Source: a bacterium HR32 (GTDB taxonomy: Bacteria > Sysuimicrobiota > Sysuimicrobiia > Sysuimicrobiales > Sysuimicrobiaceae). From it: a stretch of 5,493 bases of DNA. Position 1 is the first letter of the stretch. Each line of letters starts with the position of its first letter. This document shows positions 1-5,493 of this stretch, one piece after another. A program made the translations under genes and the position numbers. Under the pieces are notes generated by a model, which searched no databases, had not been told where the DNA came from, and worked only from the letters and a program-made list of their open reading frames with translations. The stretch is from contig BEII01000145.1 of the NCBI GenBank assembly GCA_002898935.1, positions 1-5,493 of the forward strand, written 5' to 3'.

Positions 1-119
1 GGCATGGCGGAGGCTAGGCCCCACTCGCCCACTGAGGCGCTCTCTCGGGGTACGGCAGCCTGAGGCCTGCGGCCCCGCGTGCCCGTTGTGGCACGAAGCT
101 TGCTCCGCTGCGGTTCGAC
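1..119. other. Upstream region with no supported gene
   Basis: I see no convincing gene here. The frame that continues into the receiver gene has stops at 15-17 (TAG) and 33-35 (TGA). The frame starting at base 1 reads about 20 codons to a TGA at 61-63 and could be the tail of an upstream gene, but it has no recognisable motif. I looked for a histidine-kinase C-terminus (G-G-x-GTxF-like motifs), because the receiver downstream resembles those of hybrid kinases, and found none in any frame. No clear terminator or promoter is visible. Confidence 0.4.
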
Positions 120-632
120 ATGCCGGGCCGCCAGGGACTCCCGCTTCGGACGGGGCAGGGCCTCCGCGTGGGCCCTGACTCGGGAGAACCGGCTCCGCTC
201 CCGCCCCACGGCCGAACCCCGGAGTCCGAGCCCCGGCCTCAGGACGCAGAGGCCGCGGACCGCCCCCTCCTCCTGGTGGTGGACGACGAGGAGGCGCTCT
301 GCCAGCTCATCCGTGACGTGCTGACCCGCAGGGGCTACCGCGTCCTCACGGCGACCAGCGGTCCGGACGGCGTCCGCCTCTTCCGGGAGCAGGCCGATCA
401 GGTCCGACTCGTGATCCTCGACATGGTCATGCCCGGGATGGACGGCCGCGCGGTGTTCGAAGCCCTCCGGGAGGTGGACCCGGAGGTGCGGGTGCTGGTG
501 AGCAGCGGGTACATGGACGAGGCCACGGCCGCCAGCATCCTGCGGCGCGGCGTAGCCGGGTTCCTGCGCAAGCCCTACACCCTCCGCGAGCTGGTGGAGG
601 CCGTCCAGGCCGCGCTCCCGAAGACCCGGTAG
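120..632 (+). CDS. Response regulator receiver domain protein, no output domain
   Basis: Probable phosphoacceptor protein of a two-component system. Residues 1-48 (from ATG 120) are a Pro/Gly/Arg/Glu-rich, probably disordered stretch. Residues 49-168 form one complete receiver (CheY-like) domain: beta-1 LLLVV followed by acidic D55-D56, phosphoacceptor D101 in the context VILDMVMPGMDG, switch Ser128 in VLVSSGY, and conserved Lys151-Pro152. No DNA-binding or enzymatic output domain follows. The stop comes soon after the last helix. The VSSGY and FLRKPY motifs are typical of receivers at the C-terminus of hybrid histidine kinases, so this may be a stand-alone regulator or the remnant of a hybrid kinase; upstream frames show no kinase. 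The start is uncertain. ATG 120 has no Shine-Dalgarno sequence. GTG 168 has a weak G-rich stretch 7 bases upstream (152-160) and would give 154 residues. The 91-bp gap to the next gene suggests a separate unit. Confidence 0.8.
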   Translation: MPGRQGLPLRTGQGLRVGPDSGEPAPLPPHGRTPESEPRPQDAEAADRPLLLVVDDEEALCQLIRDVLTRRGYRVLTATSGPDGVRLFREQADQVRLVILDMVMPGMDGRAVFEALREVDPEVRVLVSSGYMDEATAASILRRGVAGFLRKPYTLRELVEAVQAALPKTR

Positions 633-651
633 CGGTTAGGACCACCCCAAC

Positions 652-707
652 GGCCTTCGGCCACCGTATCATGGGGCCAGGCCGTAGCGCCGGGTCGGTC
701 CAGACCG
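652..707 (+). other. Intergenic stretch with two short hairpins
   Basis: Within the 91-bp gap, GGCC-TTC-GGCC (652-662) can fold into a 4-bp stem with a 3-base loop, and CGGT-CCAG-ACCG (696-707) into a 4-bp stem with a 4-base loop. Neither is followed by a T-run, so neither looks like a standard intrinsic terminator. The second lies a few bases before the Shine-Dalgarno sequence of the next gene. Short GC stems are expected by chance at this base composition, so a function is doubtful. Confidence 0.2.
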
Positions 708-712
708 GTGGT

Positions 713-720
713 GGGGAGGG
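713..720 (+). promoter_or_regulatory. Ribosome binding site of the HpaB/AbfD-family gene
   Basis: GGGGAGGG lies 3 bases before ATG 724. It contains a GGAGG core, with 5 bases between that core and the ATG. It supports this start, which also matches the usual N-terminus of the family (T-A-E-Q-Y). Confidence 0.6.
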
Positions 721-723
721 CCC

Positions 724-2160
724 ATGCGCACCGCGGAACAGTACCTGGCCAGCTTGCGGGACGGGCGGCGGGTGTACTACCGGGGCGAGCGGGTGGAGGA
801 CGTGACCAGCCACCCGCACCTGCGGAAGGGCGCGGGGGTGTGCGCGGTGGACTTCCGGCTCGCGCACGAACACGCCCAGGACCCCACGTTCACGGTACGG
901 GATCCCCAGACGGGGCAGGTGTACAGCCGGTACTTCCACGTGCCCCGGGGCCCCGAGGACCTGCTGCGCCGGCGCGACCTGATCGAGCGGGTCACCCGGG
1001 AGGCGCGGTCCTTCGTGCCGCTCATCAAGGAGATCGGCACCGACGCCCTGTTCGCCCTGCACATCGTCTGCGCGCAGATGGATCGAGACCTGGGGACCTC
1101 GTTCCTCCCGCGGGTGCAGGCCTTCTACGAGCGGTGCCGGGACGGGGACCTGGCCATGGCGGTGGCGCAGACCGACGTGAAGGGCGACCGGGGCAAACGG
1201 CCGGCGGACCAGCCGCACCCGGACCTGTACGTGCGGTGCGTCCGGGAGACCGCGGACGGCATCGTGGTGCGGGGTGCGAAGGCACACACCACCAACGCGG
1301 TCTACAGCAACGAGGTGCTGGTGCTGCCCACCCGAGCCATGACGGAGCGGGACGCGGCCTACGCGGTGGCGTTCGCGGTGCCCGCGGACACGCCAGGGCT
1401 AACCTTCGTGGCCAGCCCGCGGGGCTTCGGGGCCACCAGCGCCTTCGACAACCCGCTGAGCAGCCGGTACGCGATTACGGAGTCGCTCACGGTGTTCGAC
1501 GACGTGTTCGTCCCGTGGGAGCGGGTGTTCCTGTGCGGGCAGTGGGCGTACGCGGGCCCGCTGGCGAAGACCTTCGTGGAGTTCCACCGGTTCACCGCCA
1601 TCTCGTACAAGACGCCGTTGCTGGAGCTGTTGGTGGGCGCGGCGGCGTGGATGGCGGAGGCCCAGGGGATCGCGGGCGCGGGGCACGTCCGCGACAAGCT
1701 GGCCCGGCTGGTGATGTACGCCGAGACGGTCCGGGGGCTCAGCACGGCCGCGGCGGTGGAAGGCCGGTTCGAGGAGGGCATCTTCGTGCCGAACGTGGTG
1801 TTGACCAACGCGGCCAAGTACGCGTTCGCGCGCGGCTACCACGACGGGGTGCGGGACGTGCAGGACATCGCCGGGGGGCTGGTGGTCACGGGCCCCGCGG
1901 AGGAGGACCGCGCGAACCCCGAGCTGTGGAGGCTCATCGAGCCGTACCTGCAGGGGCGGGCAGGGGTGTCGGGGGAGGCGCGGCTCCGGATGATGAACCT
2001 CATCCGTGACCTGGTGGCCTCGGACCTGGGCGGCTACCTGGAGGTGCTGGCCATTCACGCGGAGGGCTCGCTGGAGGCCCAGAAGCTGACGGTGCTCATG
2101 GACTACGACCTGGACCGCGTCAAGCGTCTGGCGGCCCAGGCGGGCGGGCTGGAGGTGTAG
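724..2160 (+). CDS. HpaB/AbfD-family flavoprotein (4-hydroxyphenylacetate 3-hydroxylase / 4-hydroxybutyryl-CoA dehydratase family)
   Basis: A 478-residue protein of the acyl-CoA-dehydrogenase-like HpaB/AbfD fold, full length for the family (about 480-490). The N-terminus TAEQYLASL matches both branches. The segment T150-D-x-KGDRGKRP and GIVVRGAKAHTT (179-190) resemble 4-hydroxybutyryl-CoA dehydratase (AbfD). FDNPLSSR (241-248) and FDDVFVPWERVF (258-269) resemble the HpaB monooxygenases. DIAGGLVVT (381-389) is the conserved C-terminal motif. Aligned by eye with AbfD as I remember it, Glu257 and His292 correspond to E253 and H288, but cluster ligands Cys99, Cys103 and Cys299 are P99, E103 and Y295, and Tyr296 is A292. 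A [4Fe-4S] dehydratase is therefore unlikely. The catalytic Arg/Tyr/His of Thermus HpaB also appear replaced. FAD or FADH2 use is a family inference. A monooxygenase would need a flavin reductase, and none is present here. It is coupled to the SDR downstream. The family is sure; the reaction is unknown. Confidence 0.88.
   Translation: MRTAEQYLASLRDGRRVYYRGERVEDVTSHPHLRKGAGVCAVDFRLAHEHAQDPTFTVRDPQTGQVYSRYFHVPRGPEDLLRRRDLIERVTREARSFVPLIKEIGTDALFALHIVCAQMDRDLGTSFLPRVQAFYERCRDGDLAMAVAQTDVKGDRGKRPADQPHPDLYVRCVRETADGIVVRGAKAHTTNAVYSNEVLVLPTRAMTERDAAYAVAFAVPADTPGLTFVASPRGFGATSAFDNPLSSRYAITESLTVFDDVFVPWERVFLCGQWAYAGPLAKTFVEFHRFTAISYKTPLLELLVGAAAWMAEAQGIAGAGHVRDKLARLVMYAETVRGLSTAAAVEGRFEEGIFVPNVVLTNAAKYAFARGYHDGVRDVQDIAGGLVVTGPAEEDRANPELWRLIEPYLQGRAGVSGEARLRMMNLIRDLVASDLGGYLEVLAIHAEGSLEAQKLTVLMDYDLDRVKRLAAQAGGLEV
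2151..2157 (+). promoter_or_regulatory. Ribosome binding site of the SDR gene, inside the preceding gene
   Basis: GGAGGTG, a near-perfect anti-16S match, lies in the last codons of the HpaB/AbfD-family gene, 4 bases before ATG 2162. Together with the one-base gap between the two genes, it indicates co-transcription and probably translational coupling. Confidence 0.65.
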
Positions 2161-2161
2161 G

Positions 2162-2938
2162 ATGGCACACGTGCGCGAACTGTTTGACCTTTCGGGGCGG
2201 GTGGCGGTGGTGACGGGTGGGTCCCGCGGCCTGGGCCTGGAGATCGCGGAGGCGCTGGGCGAGGCGGGGGCCCGCGTGGTGGTGGCCGCGCGGCGGGCGC
2301 AGTGGCTCGAGCCCGCGGAGGCACACCTCAGGGACCTGGGGGTGGAGGTGGCCGCCGTGGAGTGCGACGTGGCGGACCCCACCGGCGCAAGGGCTCTGGT
2401 GGGAGCCGCGGTGGACCGCTTCGGCCGCCTGGACGTCTTGGTCAACAACGCCGGCGTGAGCTGGGGAGCGCCGCTGGACGAGATGCCCCTGGATCGGTGG
2501 CGGCAGGTCCTGGAGGTGAACCTGACGGGCACCTTCCTGGTGACCCAGGCTGTGGTCCCGGTGATGAGGGCCGCAGGGTGGGGGCGGATCGTGAACGTGG
2601 CGTCCGTGGCCGGGCTCGTGGGCACCCGGCCGGACGTGCTGGACGCGGTGGGGTACGCGGCCAGCAAGGGCGGCCTCATCGCGCTCACCCGGGACCTGGC
2701 GGTGAAGCTGGCGCCTTACGGGATCACCGTGAACGCCATCGCCCCCGGGTTCTTCCCCACCCGGATGAGCGGGAAGCTGCTGGAGCGCGTGGGCGACCGG
2801 GTGGTGGCGCAGGTACCTCTGGGCCGGCTCGGACAAGCCGGCGACCTCAAGGGCGTGGCGTTGTTCCTCGCCTCGGAGGCCAGCCGCTACGTCACAGGCC
2901 AGGTCCTGGCGGTGGACGGAGGCTTCACCGCCGTCTAG
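2162..2938 (+). CDS. SDR-family NAD(P)-dependent oxidoreductase
   Basis: A 258-residue classical short-chain dehydrogenase/reductase, complete and of usual length (about 250), predicted cytosolic. The Rossmann nucleotide motif TGGSRGLG is at 18-25, D69 is in the adenine-contact CDVAD, and NNAG is at 95-98. The catalytic tetrad is N120, S148, Y165 and K169 (YAASK). The PG motif after beta-6 is at P195-G196, and the C-terminus GQVLAVDGGF is typical of FabG and gluconate-5-dehydrogenase-like members. Arg22 in the glycine loop and the R44-R45 pair after beta-2 favour NADP(H) over NAD(H); this is inference from family rules. The reaction would be reversible oxidation of a secondary alcohol or reduction of a ketone. 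The substrate cannot be read from sequence. Start ATG 2162 has a strong Shine-Dalgarno sequence and follows the previous stop by one base. It could act on the product of the flavoprotein or on a beta-hydroxyacyl-CoA made in the same pathway. Confidence 0.93.
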   Translation: MAHVRELFDLSGRVAVVTGGSRGLGLEIAEALGEAGARVVVAARRAQWLEPAEAHLRDLGVEVAAVECDVADPTGARALVGAAVDRFGRLDVLVNNAGVSWGAPLDEMPLDRWRQVLEVNLTGTFLVTQAVVPVMRAAGWGRIVNVASVAGLVGTRPDVLDAVGYAASKGGLIALTRDLAVKLAPYGITVNAIAPGFFPTRMSGKLLERVGDRVVAQVPLGRLGQAGDLKGVALFLASEASRYVTGQVLAVDGGFTAV

Positions 2939-2943
2939 GGGCC

Positions 2944-2968
2944 TGTCCCGAAAAATCCTTCGGGCACA
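2944..2968 (+). terminator. Hairpin just after the SDR gene, possible terminator or repeat half
   Basis: CCCGAA (2947-2952) pairs with TTCGGG (2959-2964) around a 6-base loop. If C2965 bulges out, T2944-G2945-T2946 also pair with A2966-C2967-A2968. It starts 5 bases after the SDR stop codon. No T-run follows on the + strand, so it is not a canonical intrinsic terminator, although the position is right for one. The loop side carries AAAAATC, which is repeated in the palindrome immediately downstream. Confidence 0.35.
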
Positions 2969-2970
2969 CG

Positions 2971-3011
2971 AGATCACCCCAAAAATCGCGCAGCGATTTT
3001 TGGGGTGATCT
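2971..3011. repeat. Perfect 41-bp inverted repeat (19-bp arms, 3-base centre)
   Basis: The left arm 2971-2989 and right arm 2993-3011 are exact reverse complements around the centre GCA. Each arm combines AGATCACCCC with AAAAATCGC or their complements. As RNA it would form a very stable 19-bp stem. The AT-rich block stands out strongly from the GC-rich surroundings. It lies between two gene blocks and could be a transcription terminator or barrier, a dimeric protein-binding site, or a copy of a dispersed intergenic or MITE-like repeat. The T5 tract (2997-3001) is inside the stem, not after it, so a simple intrinsic terminator is not a perfect fit. The symmetry is seen directly; the role is inference. 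Confidence 0.9.
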
Positions 3012-3034
3012 AGCGCCGCGGTGCAGGATCCGCG

Positions 3035-3053
3035 GGGGAGGGTGCGAAACCCT
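3035..3053 (+). promoter_or_regulatory. G-rich Shine-Dalgarno-like stretch partly inside a small hairpin, ahead of the CoA-transferase gene
   Basis: GGGGAGGG (3035-3042) is the only Shine-Dalgarno-like stretch in the leader, but it ends 28 bases before ATG 3071, too far for normal initiation. Its 3' half lies in a perfect 5-bp hairpin, AGGGT (3039-3043) with ACCCT (3049-3053), loop GCGAA. An alternative pairing, GGTG (3041-3044) with CACC (3057-3060), competes for the same bases. This could be a regulatory leader fold, or chance in GC-rich DNA. Confidence 0.25.
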
Positions 3054-3070
3054 ACTCACCGTACGCCGCC

Positions 3071-4273
3071 ATGTCCGTGCGCGCACCGCTCAGTGGAATC
3101 CGTGTTCTGGAGCTGGGCAGCTTCATCGCGGGCCCGTACTGCGCCCAGCTGCTGGCCGACTACGGCGCGGAGGTCATCAAGCTTGAACCTCCTGGCCAGG
3201 GCGACGCCATGCGCCGGTGGGGTGTGGCCCTGTTCGAGGGCCGCTCCCTCTGGTGGCCGGTGATCGCCCGCAGGAAGAAAAGCGTCACGGTGGACCTGCG
3301 CCGGCCAGAAGGGCAGGAGCTGGCGCGGCGGCTGGCGGAGCGCTGCGACGTGCTCGTGGAGAACTTCCGCCCCGGGACCCTCGAGGCCTGGGGGCTCGGC
3401 CCCGAGGCTTTGTGGGAGCGCAACCCGGGCCTCGTGGTGGTCCGCATCTCCGCGTTCGGGCAGACCGGGCCCTACCGCGACCGCCCGGGCTTCGGCAGCG
3501 TGGCGGAGGCCATGGGTGGGTTGCGCTACCTGGTCGGTTTCCCGGACCGGCCGCCCCCGCGGGTGGGGATCAGCATCGGCGACACTTTGGCCGGGATGTT
3601 CGGCGCCCTGGGTGCGCTGCTGGCCCTGCGGGAGCGGGAGGTGAAGGGTGGCCGCGGCCAGGTGGTGGACGTGGCCATCACGGACGCGGTGCTCGCGGTC
3701 CTCGAGAGCGTGGTCGCGGAGTGCAGCGTCACCGGTGCCGTGCGCGAACGCAGCGGCTCCGTGCTGCCCGGGGTGGCGCCGAGCAACCTGTACGAGACTC
3801 AGGACGGGAAGTGGGTGATCGTGGCCGCCAACGCGGACGGGGTGTTCGCGCGCCTCGCGGACGCCATGGGCCGGCCGGAGTGGAAAACCGACCCCCGTTA
3901 CGCCACCCACGAGGCGCGGGGCCGACACCAGGAGGAGCTGGACGAGGCCATCGGCGCGTGGGTGCGCGAGCACACCGCCGCAGAGCTCTTGGCGAAGCTG
4001 GAGCGGTTCGGCGTGCCCGCGGGCCCGGTGTACTCCGCGGCCGACGTGCTGCAGGACCCGCACTTCCGGGCGCGCGGGTCCCTGGTGGAGGTGGACAACC
4101 CCGGAGTGGGGAGGGTGGTCATGCAAGCACCGGTGCCGAGGCTGGAGGCGACACCGCTTCCGAACCCGGGCCCGGCCCCGCAGCTCGGGGAGCACACCGA
4201 GGCCGTGCTCCGGGACCTGCTGGGCCTCTCGGCGGAGGAGGTCAAGCGGCTGCGGGAGGCAGGGGTGGTATGA
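3071..4273 (+). CDS. CaiB/BaiF (class III) CoA-transferase family protein
   Basis: A 400-residue member of the family III CoA-transferases (formyl-CoA, succinyl-CoA:mesaconate and carnitine CoA-transferases; also alpha-methylacyl-CoA racemases), of typical length and cytosolic. These enzymes normally move CoA from a donor thioester to a carboxylate through an aspartyl-CoA anhydride. The N-terminal signature RVLELGSFIAGP (11-22) and GAEVIKLEPP (32-41), VENFRPGT (96-103), the catalytic Asp171 in GISIGDTLAG, PAGPV (316-320) and the C-terminal GEHT (373-376) are all present. It therefore looks active; donor and acceptor cannot be told. ATG 3071 fits the family N-terminus (PLSGIRVLELG), but the 20 bases before it contain no Shine-Dalgarno sequence. 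GTG 3077 is the only other nearby start. The upstream frame has a stop at 3011-3013 and no other start codon. Its stop overlaps the start of the ABC ATPase gene (ATGA). A racemase is less likely, because that branch uses a His/Asp pair I do not see clearly. Confidence 0.93.
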   Translation: MSVRAPLSGIRVLELGSFIAGPYCAQLLADYGAEVIKLEPPGQGDAMRRWGVALFEGRSLWWPVIARRKKSVTVDLRRPEGQELARRLAERCDVLVENFRPGTLEAWGLGPEALWERNPGLVVVRISAFGQTGPYRDRPGFGSVAEAMGGLRYLVGFPDRPPPRVGISIGDTLAGMFGALGALLALREREVKGGRGQVVDVAITDAVLAVLESVVAECSVTGAVRERSGSVLPGVAPSNLYETQDGKWVIVAANADGVFARLADAMGRPEWKTDPRYATHEARGRHQEELDEAIGAWVREHTAAELLAKLERFGVPAGPVYSAADVLQDPHFRARGSLVEVDNPGVGRVVMQAPVPRLEATPLPNPGPAPQLGEHTEAVLRDLLGLSAEEVKRLREAGVV

Positions 4274-5085
4274 GGTTGGTCTCGCCCCCCGGGGTGGCCG
4301 CGGTGCGCCTAGCTGGCTGCCGCCGGTCCTTCCGCACGCCCGACGGCGGCACCTACGTGGCCCTGGAGGACGTGGACCTGGAGGTGCGGGCCGGCGAGTT
4401 CGTCGCCCTCGTGGGGCCCACGGGCTGCGGCAAGTCCACGCTGCTGAACCTCGTGGCAGGCCTGCTGCCGCCGGACTCCGGCCGGGTGGAGGTGTTCGGA
4501 GCGCCCCTGACCGGGCTGAACCGGCGCGCCGCCTACCTGTTCCAGCAGGACGTCCTGCTCCCGTGGAAGACCGCGGAGGAGAACGTCATGCTGGGGCTCG
4601 TGTTCCGGCGGGTGCCGCGGGAGGAAGCCCGCAGGTTGAGCCGCGCGTGGCTGGCCCGGGTGGGGCTAAGGGGGTTCGAGAACCGCTACCCGCACCAGCT
4701 GTCCGGGGGCATGCGCAAGCGCGTGGCGCTCGCGCAGAACCTCATCGTGAACCCGGAGATCCTGCTGATGGACGAACCCTTCGCAGCGCTGGACGTACAG
4801 ACCCGGCAGCTCATGGAGAACGACCTGCTTCGGATCTGGCAGGAGGAGCGCAAGACCGTGCTGTTCGTGACGCACGACCTGGAGGAGGCCATCGCCCTGA
4901 GCGACCGGGTGGTGGTGCTGTCCGCCGGGCCCGCGGCCCGACCCGTAGGCGAGTTCCCCGTGGACCTGCCGAGGCCGCGGGACGTGACCGAGGTGCGCTT
5001 GGACCCGCGGTTCGCAGAGGTGTTCCGGCGGATCTGGGAACTGTTGCGGGGCGAGGTGATGCGTGCGTACGGCCGCGCCCGCTGA
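4270..5085 (+). CDS. ABC transporter ATP-binding protein, SsuB/TauB/NrtD type
   Basis: A 271-residue nucleotide-binding subunit of an importer of the nitrate/sulfonate/taurine class, expected on the cytoplasmic face of the membrane. All functional motifs are intact: Walker A GPTGCGKST (49-57), Q-loop FQQDVLLPW (Q92/Q93), signature LSGGMRKRVA (144-153), Walker B ILLMDEP (164-170, catalytic E169), D-loop ALD (173-175) and H-loop H202 in VTHDLEEA. The Q-loop context with LLPW and the C-terminal RPRDVTEVRLDPRF segment are typical of the SsuB/TauB group. It is slightly longer than SsuB (about 255) because of an N-terminal extension of about ten residues. The start ATG 4270 overlaps the CoA-transferase stop as ATGA and has AGGGGTGG (4261-4268) just upstream. 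Tight overlaps on both sides place it in one operon with the CoA-transferase and the permease. The transported substrate cannot be inferred from an ATPase. Confidence 0.93.
   Translation: MRLVSPPGVAAVRLAGCRRSFRTPDGGTYVALEDVDLEVRAGEFVALVGPTGCGKSTLLNLVAGLLPPDSGRVEVFGAPLTGLNRRAAYLFQQDVLLPWKTAEENVMLGLVFRRVPREEARRLSRAWLARVGLRGFENRYPHQLSGGMRKRVALAQNLIVNPEILLMDEPFAALDVQTRQLMENDLLRIWQEERKTVLFVTHDLEEAIALSDRVVVLSAGPAARPVGEFPVDLPRPRDVTEVRLDPRFAEVFRRIWELLRGEVMRAYGRAR
5053..5060 (+). promoter_or_regulatory. Ribosome binding site deciding the permease start
   Basis: GAGGTGAT, a strong anti-16S match, lies inside the end of the ATPase gene, with 4 bases between GAGGTG and GTG 5063. A TGA at 5057-5059 in the permease frame excludes any earlier start, so GTG 5063 is the first and best supported one. 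Confidence 0.65.
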
Positions 5086-5493
5086 AGCCCGCTGGGGGCT
5101 GCGGGCCGTCCAGGTGGGGGTCCTGGCGGCCTTCGTGGCCGGGTGGGAGCTCGCCAGCCACCTGCGGTGGCTCGACCCCTTCTTCTTCAGCCGGCCCTCG
5201 GCCATCCTGGCCCGGGTGGTGCGGTGGTTCACTTCCGGCGAGGTGTACGGCCACATCTACGTCACCACCGTAGAGACGGTGCTGGCGTTCCTCGTGGGCT
5301 CCGTGCTGGGCGTGGTGGTGGGGTTCTCATTCGCGCTCTCCCCCGCACTGTCGCGGGTCTTCGACCCGTACGTGAAGGTGGCCAACGCCATGCCGCGCAT
5401 CGTCCTGGCGCCCATCTTCACGCTGTGGTTCGGGCTCGGGATCCTGTCCAAGGTGGCCTTCGGTGTGACCCTGGTCTTTTTCGTGGTGTTCTT
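5063..5493 (+). CDS. ABC transporter permease, SsuC/TauC type (3' end outside window)
   Basis: The first 143 codons of a membrane permease, cut off by the window edge; full-length relatives have about 250-270 residues. The frame is open from GTG 5063 to the end. A hydrophobic segment at about 16-34 (VQVGVLAAFVAGWELA) is the first membrane helix. FFFSRPSAI (40-48) is the conserved loop before the amphipathic stretch. THE second helix spans about 70-92 (LAFLVGSVLGVVVGF). MPRIVLAPIFTLWFGLGILSK (110-130) is the conserved coupling-loop region that meets the ATPase in this family (BPD_transp_1), and a further helix begins at about 131. It would pair with the overlapping ATPase to form an importer of the sulfonate/nitrate/taurine or thiamine-precursor type. 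The substrate is not readable. The 23-base overlap with the ATPase gene implies coupled translation. The matching periplasmic binding protein is not in the window. Confidence 0.9.
   Translation, partial: MRTAAPAEARWGLRAVQVGVLAAFVAGWELASHLRWLDPFFFSRPSAILARVVRWFTSGEVYGHIYVTTVETVLAFLVGSVLGVVVGFSFALSPALSRVFDPYVKVANAMPRIVLAPIFTLWFGLGILSKVAFGVTLVFFVVF

Noticed and set aside
112..119. GGTTCGAC resembling a tRNA T-loop
   Set aside because: The flanking five bases do not pair as a T-stem and no acceptor, D or anticodon arms can be found around it.
667..672. TATCAT resembling a -10 promoter box before the flavoprotein gene
   Set aside because: No acceptable -35 hexamer lies 16-18 bases upstream; TTAGGA at 636-641 is 25 bases away. 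A promoter in this gap is plausible but this match does not establish it.
708..2009. Alternative + frame ORF (433 codons) overlapping the flavoprotein gene
   Set aside because: It is Gly/Arg/Ala-rich without motifs, whereas the overlapping frame from 724 encodes a full-length family member.
1399..2688. Long antisense ORF (429 codons) across the flavoprotein and SDR genes
   Set aside because: It shows low-complexity Arg/Pro/Ala/Thr composition and no motif, and lies opposite two confidently identified genes; typical shadow ORF of GC-rich DNA.
3016..3035. Pair of CCGCGG blocks that could form a 6-bp stem with an 8-base loop
   Set aside because: CCGCGG is self-complementary and common at this GC content; there is no flanking extension or T-run.
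3056..4195. Antisense ORF (379 codons) across the CoA-transferase gene
   Set aside because: It has His/Arg/Pro-rich composition, no recognisable domain, and mirrors a gene with an intact catalytic motif.
5257..5451. Antisense 64-codon ORF opposite the permease
   Set aside because: The + strand frame encodes a clear membrane permease there; the antisense frame has no motif of its own.

Overview
This is a very GC-rich bacterial window with strongly GC-biased third codon positions and long antisense shadow ORFs. All genes I can support lie on the + strand. The gene types (HpaB/AbfD-family flavoenzyme, SDR, class III CoA-transferase, SsuBC/TauBC-type ABC transporter, lone receiver domain) are widespread in GC-rich soil, subsurface and thermophilic bacteria. 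Nothing in the sequence fixes the phylum.

Layout. Positions 1-119 hold no gene I can support. A receiver-domain protein with a proline-rich N-terminal extension ends at 632. After a 91-bp gap comes a tightly coupled pair: an HpaB/AbfD-family flavoprotein (724-2160) and a classical SDR oxidoreductase (2162-2938), separated by one base. A 132-bp gap (2939-3070) follows. It contains a hairpin and then a perfect 41-bp inverted repeat (two 19-bp arms, 3-base centre). The second block is a CaiB/BaiF-type CoA-transferase (3071-4273), an ABC ATPase that overlaps it by 4 bases (4270-5085), and an ABC permease that overlaps the ATPase by 23 bases and runs off the window (5063-5493+).

How the parts may work together (inference). 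The ABC proteins belong to the sulfonate/nitrate/taurine-type importers. Next to a CoA-transferase, an SDR and a flavin-dependent HpaB-family enzyme, they suggest uptake of a small organic acid, its transfer onto CoA, and redox or elimination chemistry on the product. No substrate-binding protein or flavin reductase is visible, so both would have to be encoded outside the window.

The most noteworthy points are the HpaB/AbfD homologue and the intergenic repeat. The homologue keeps the His and Glu of the 4-hydroxybutyryl-CoA dehydratase active site. It lacks all three Cys cluster ligands and also the catalytic Arg/Tyr/His set of 4-hydroxyphenylacetate monooxygenases. The perfect palindrome separates the two gene blocks.
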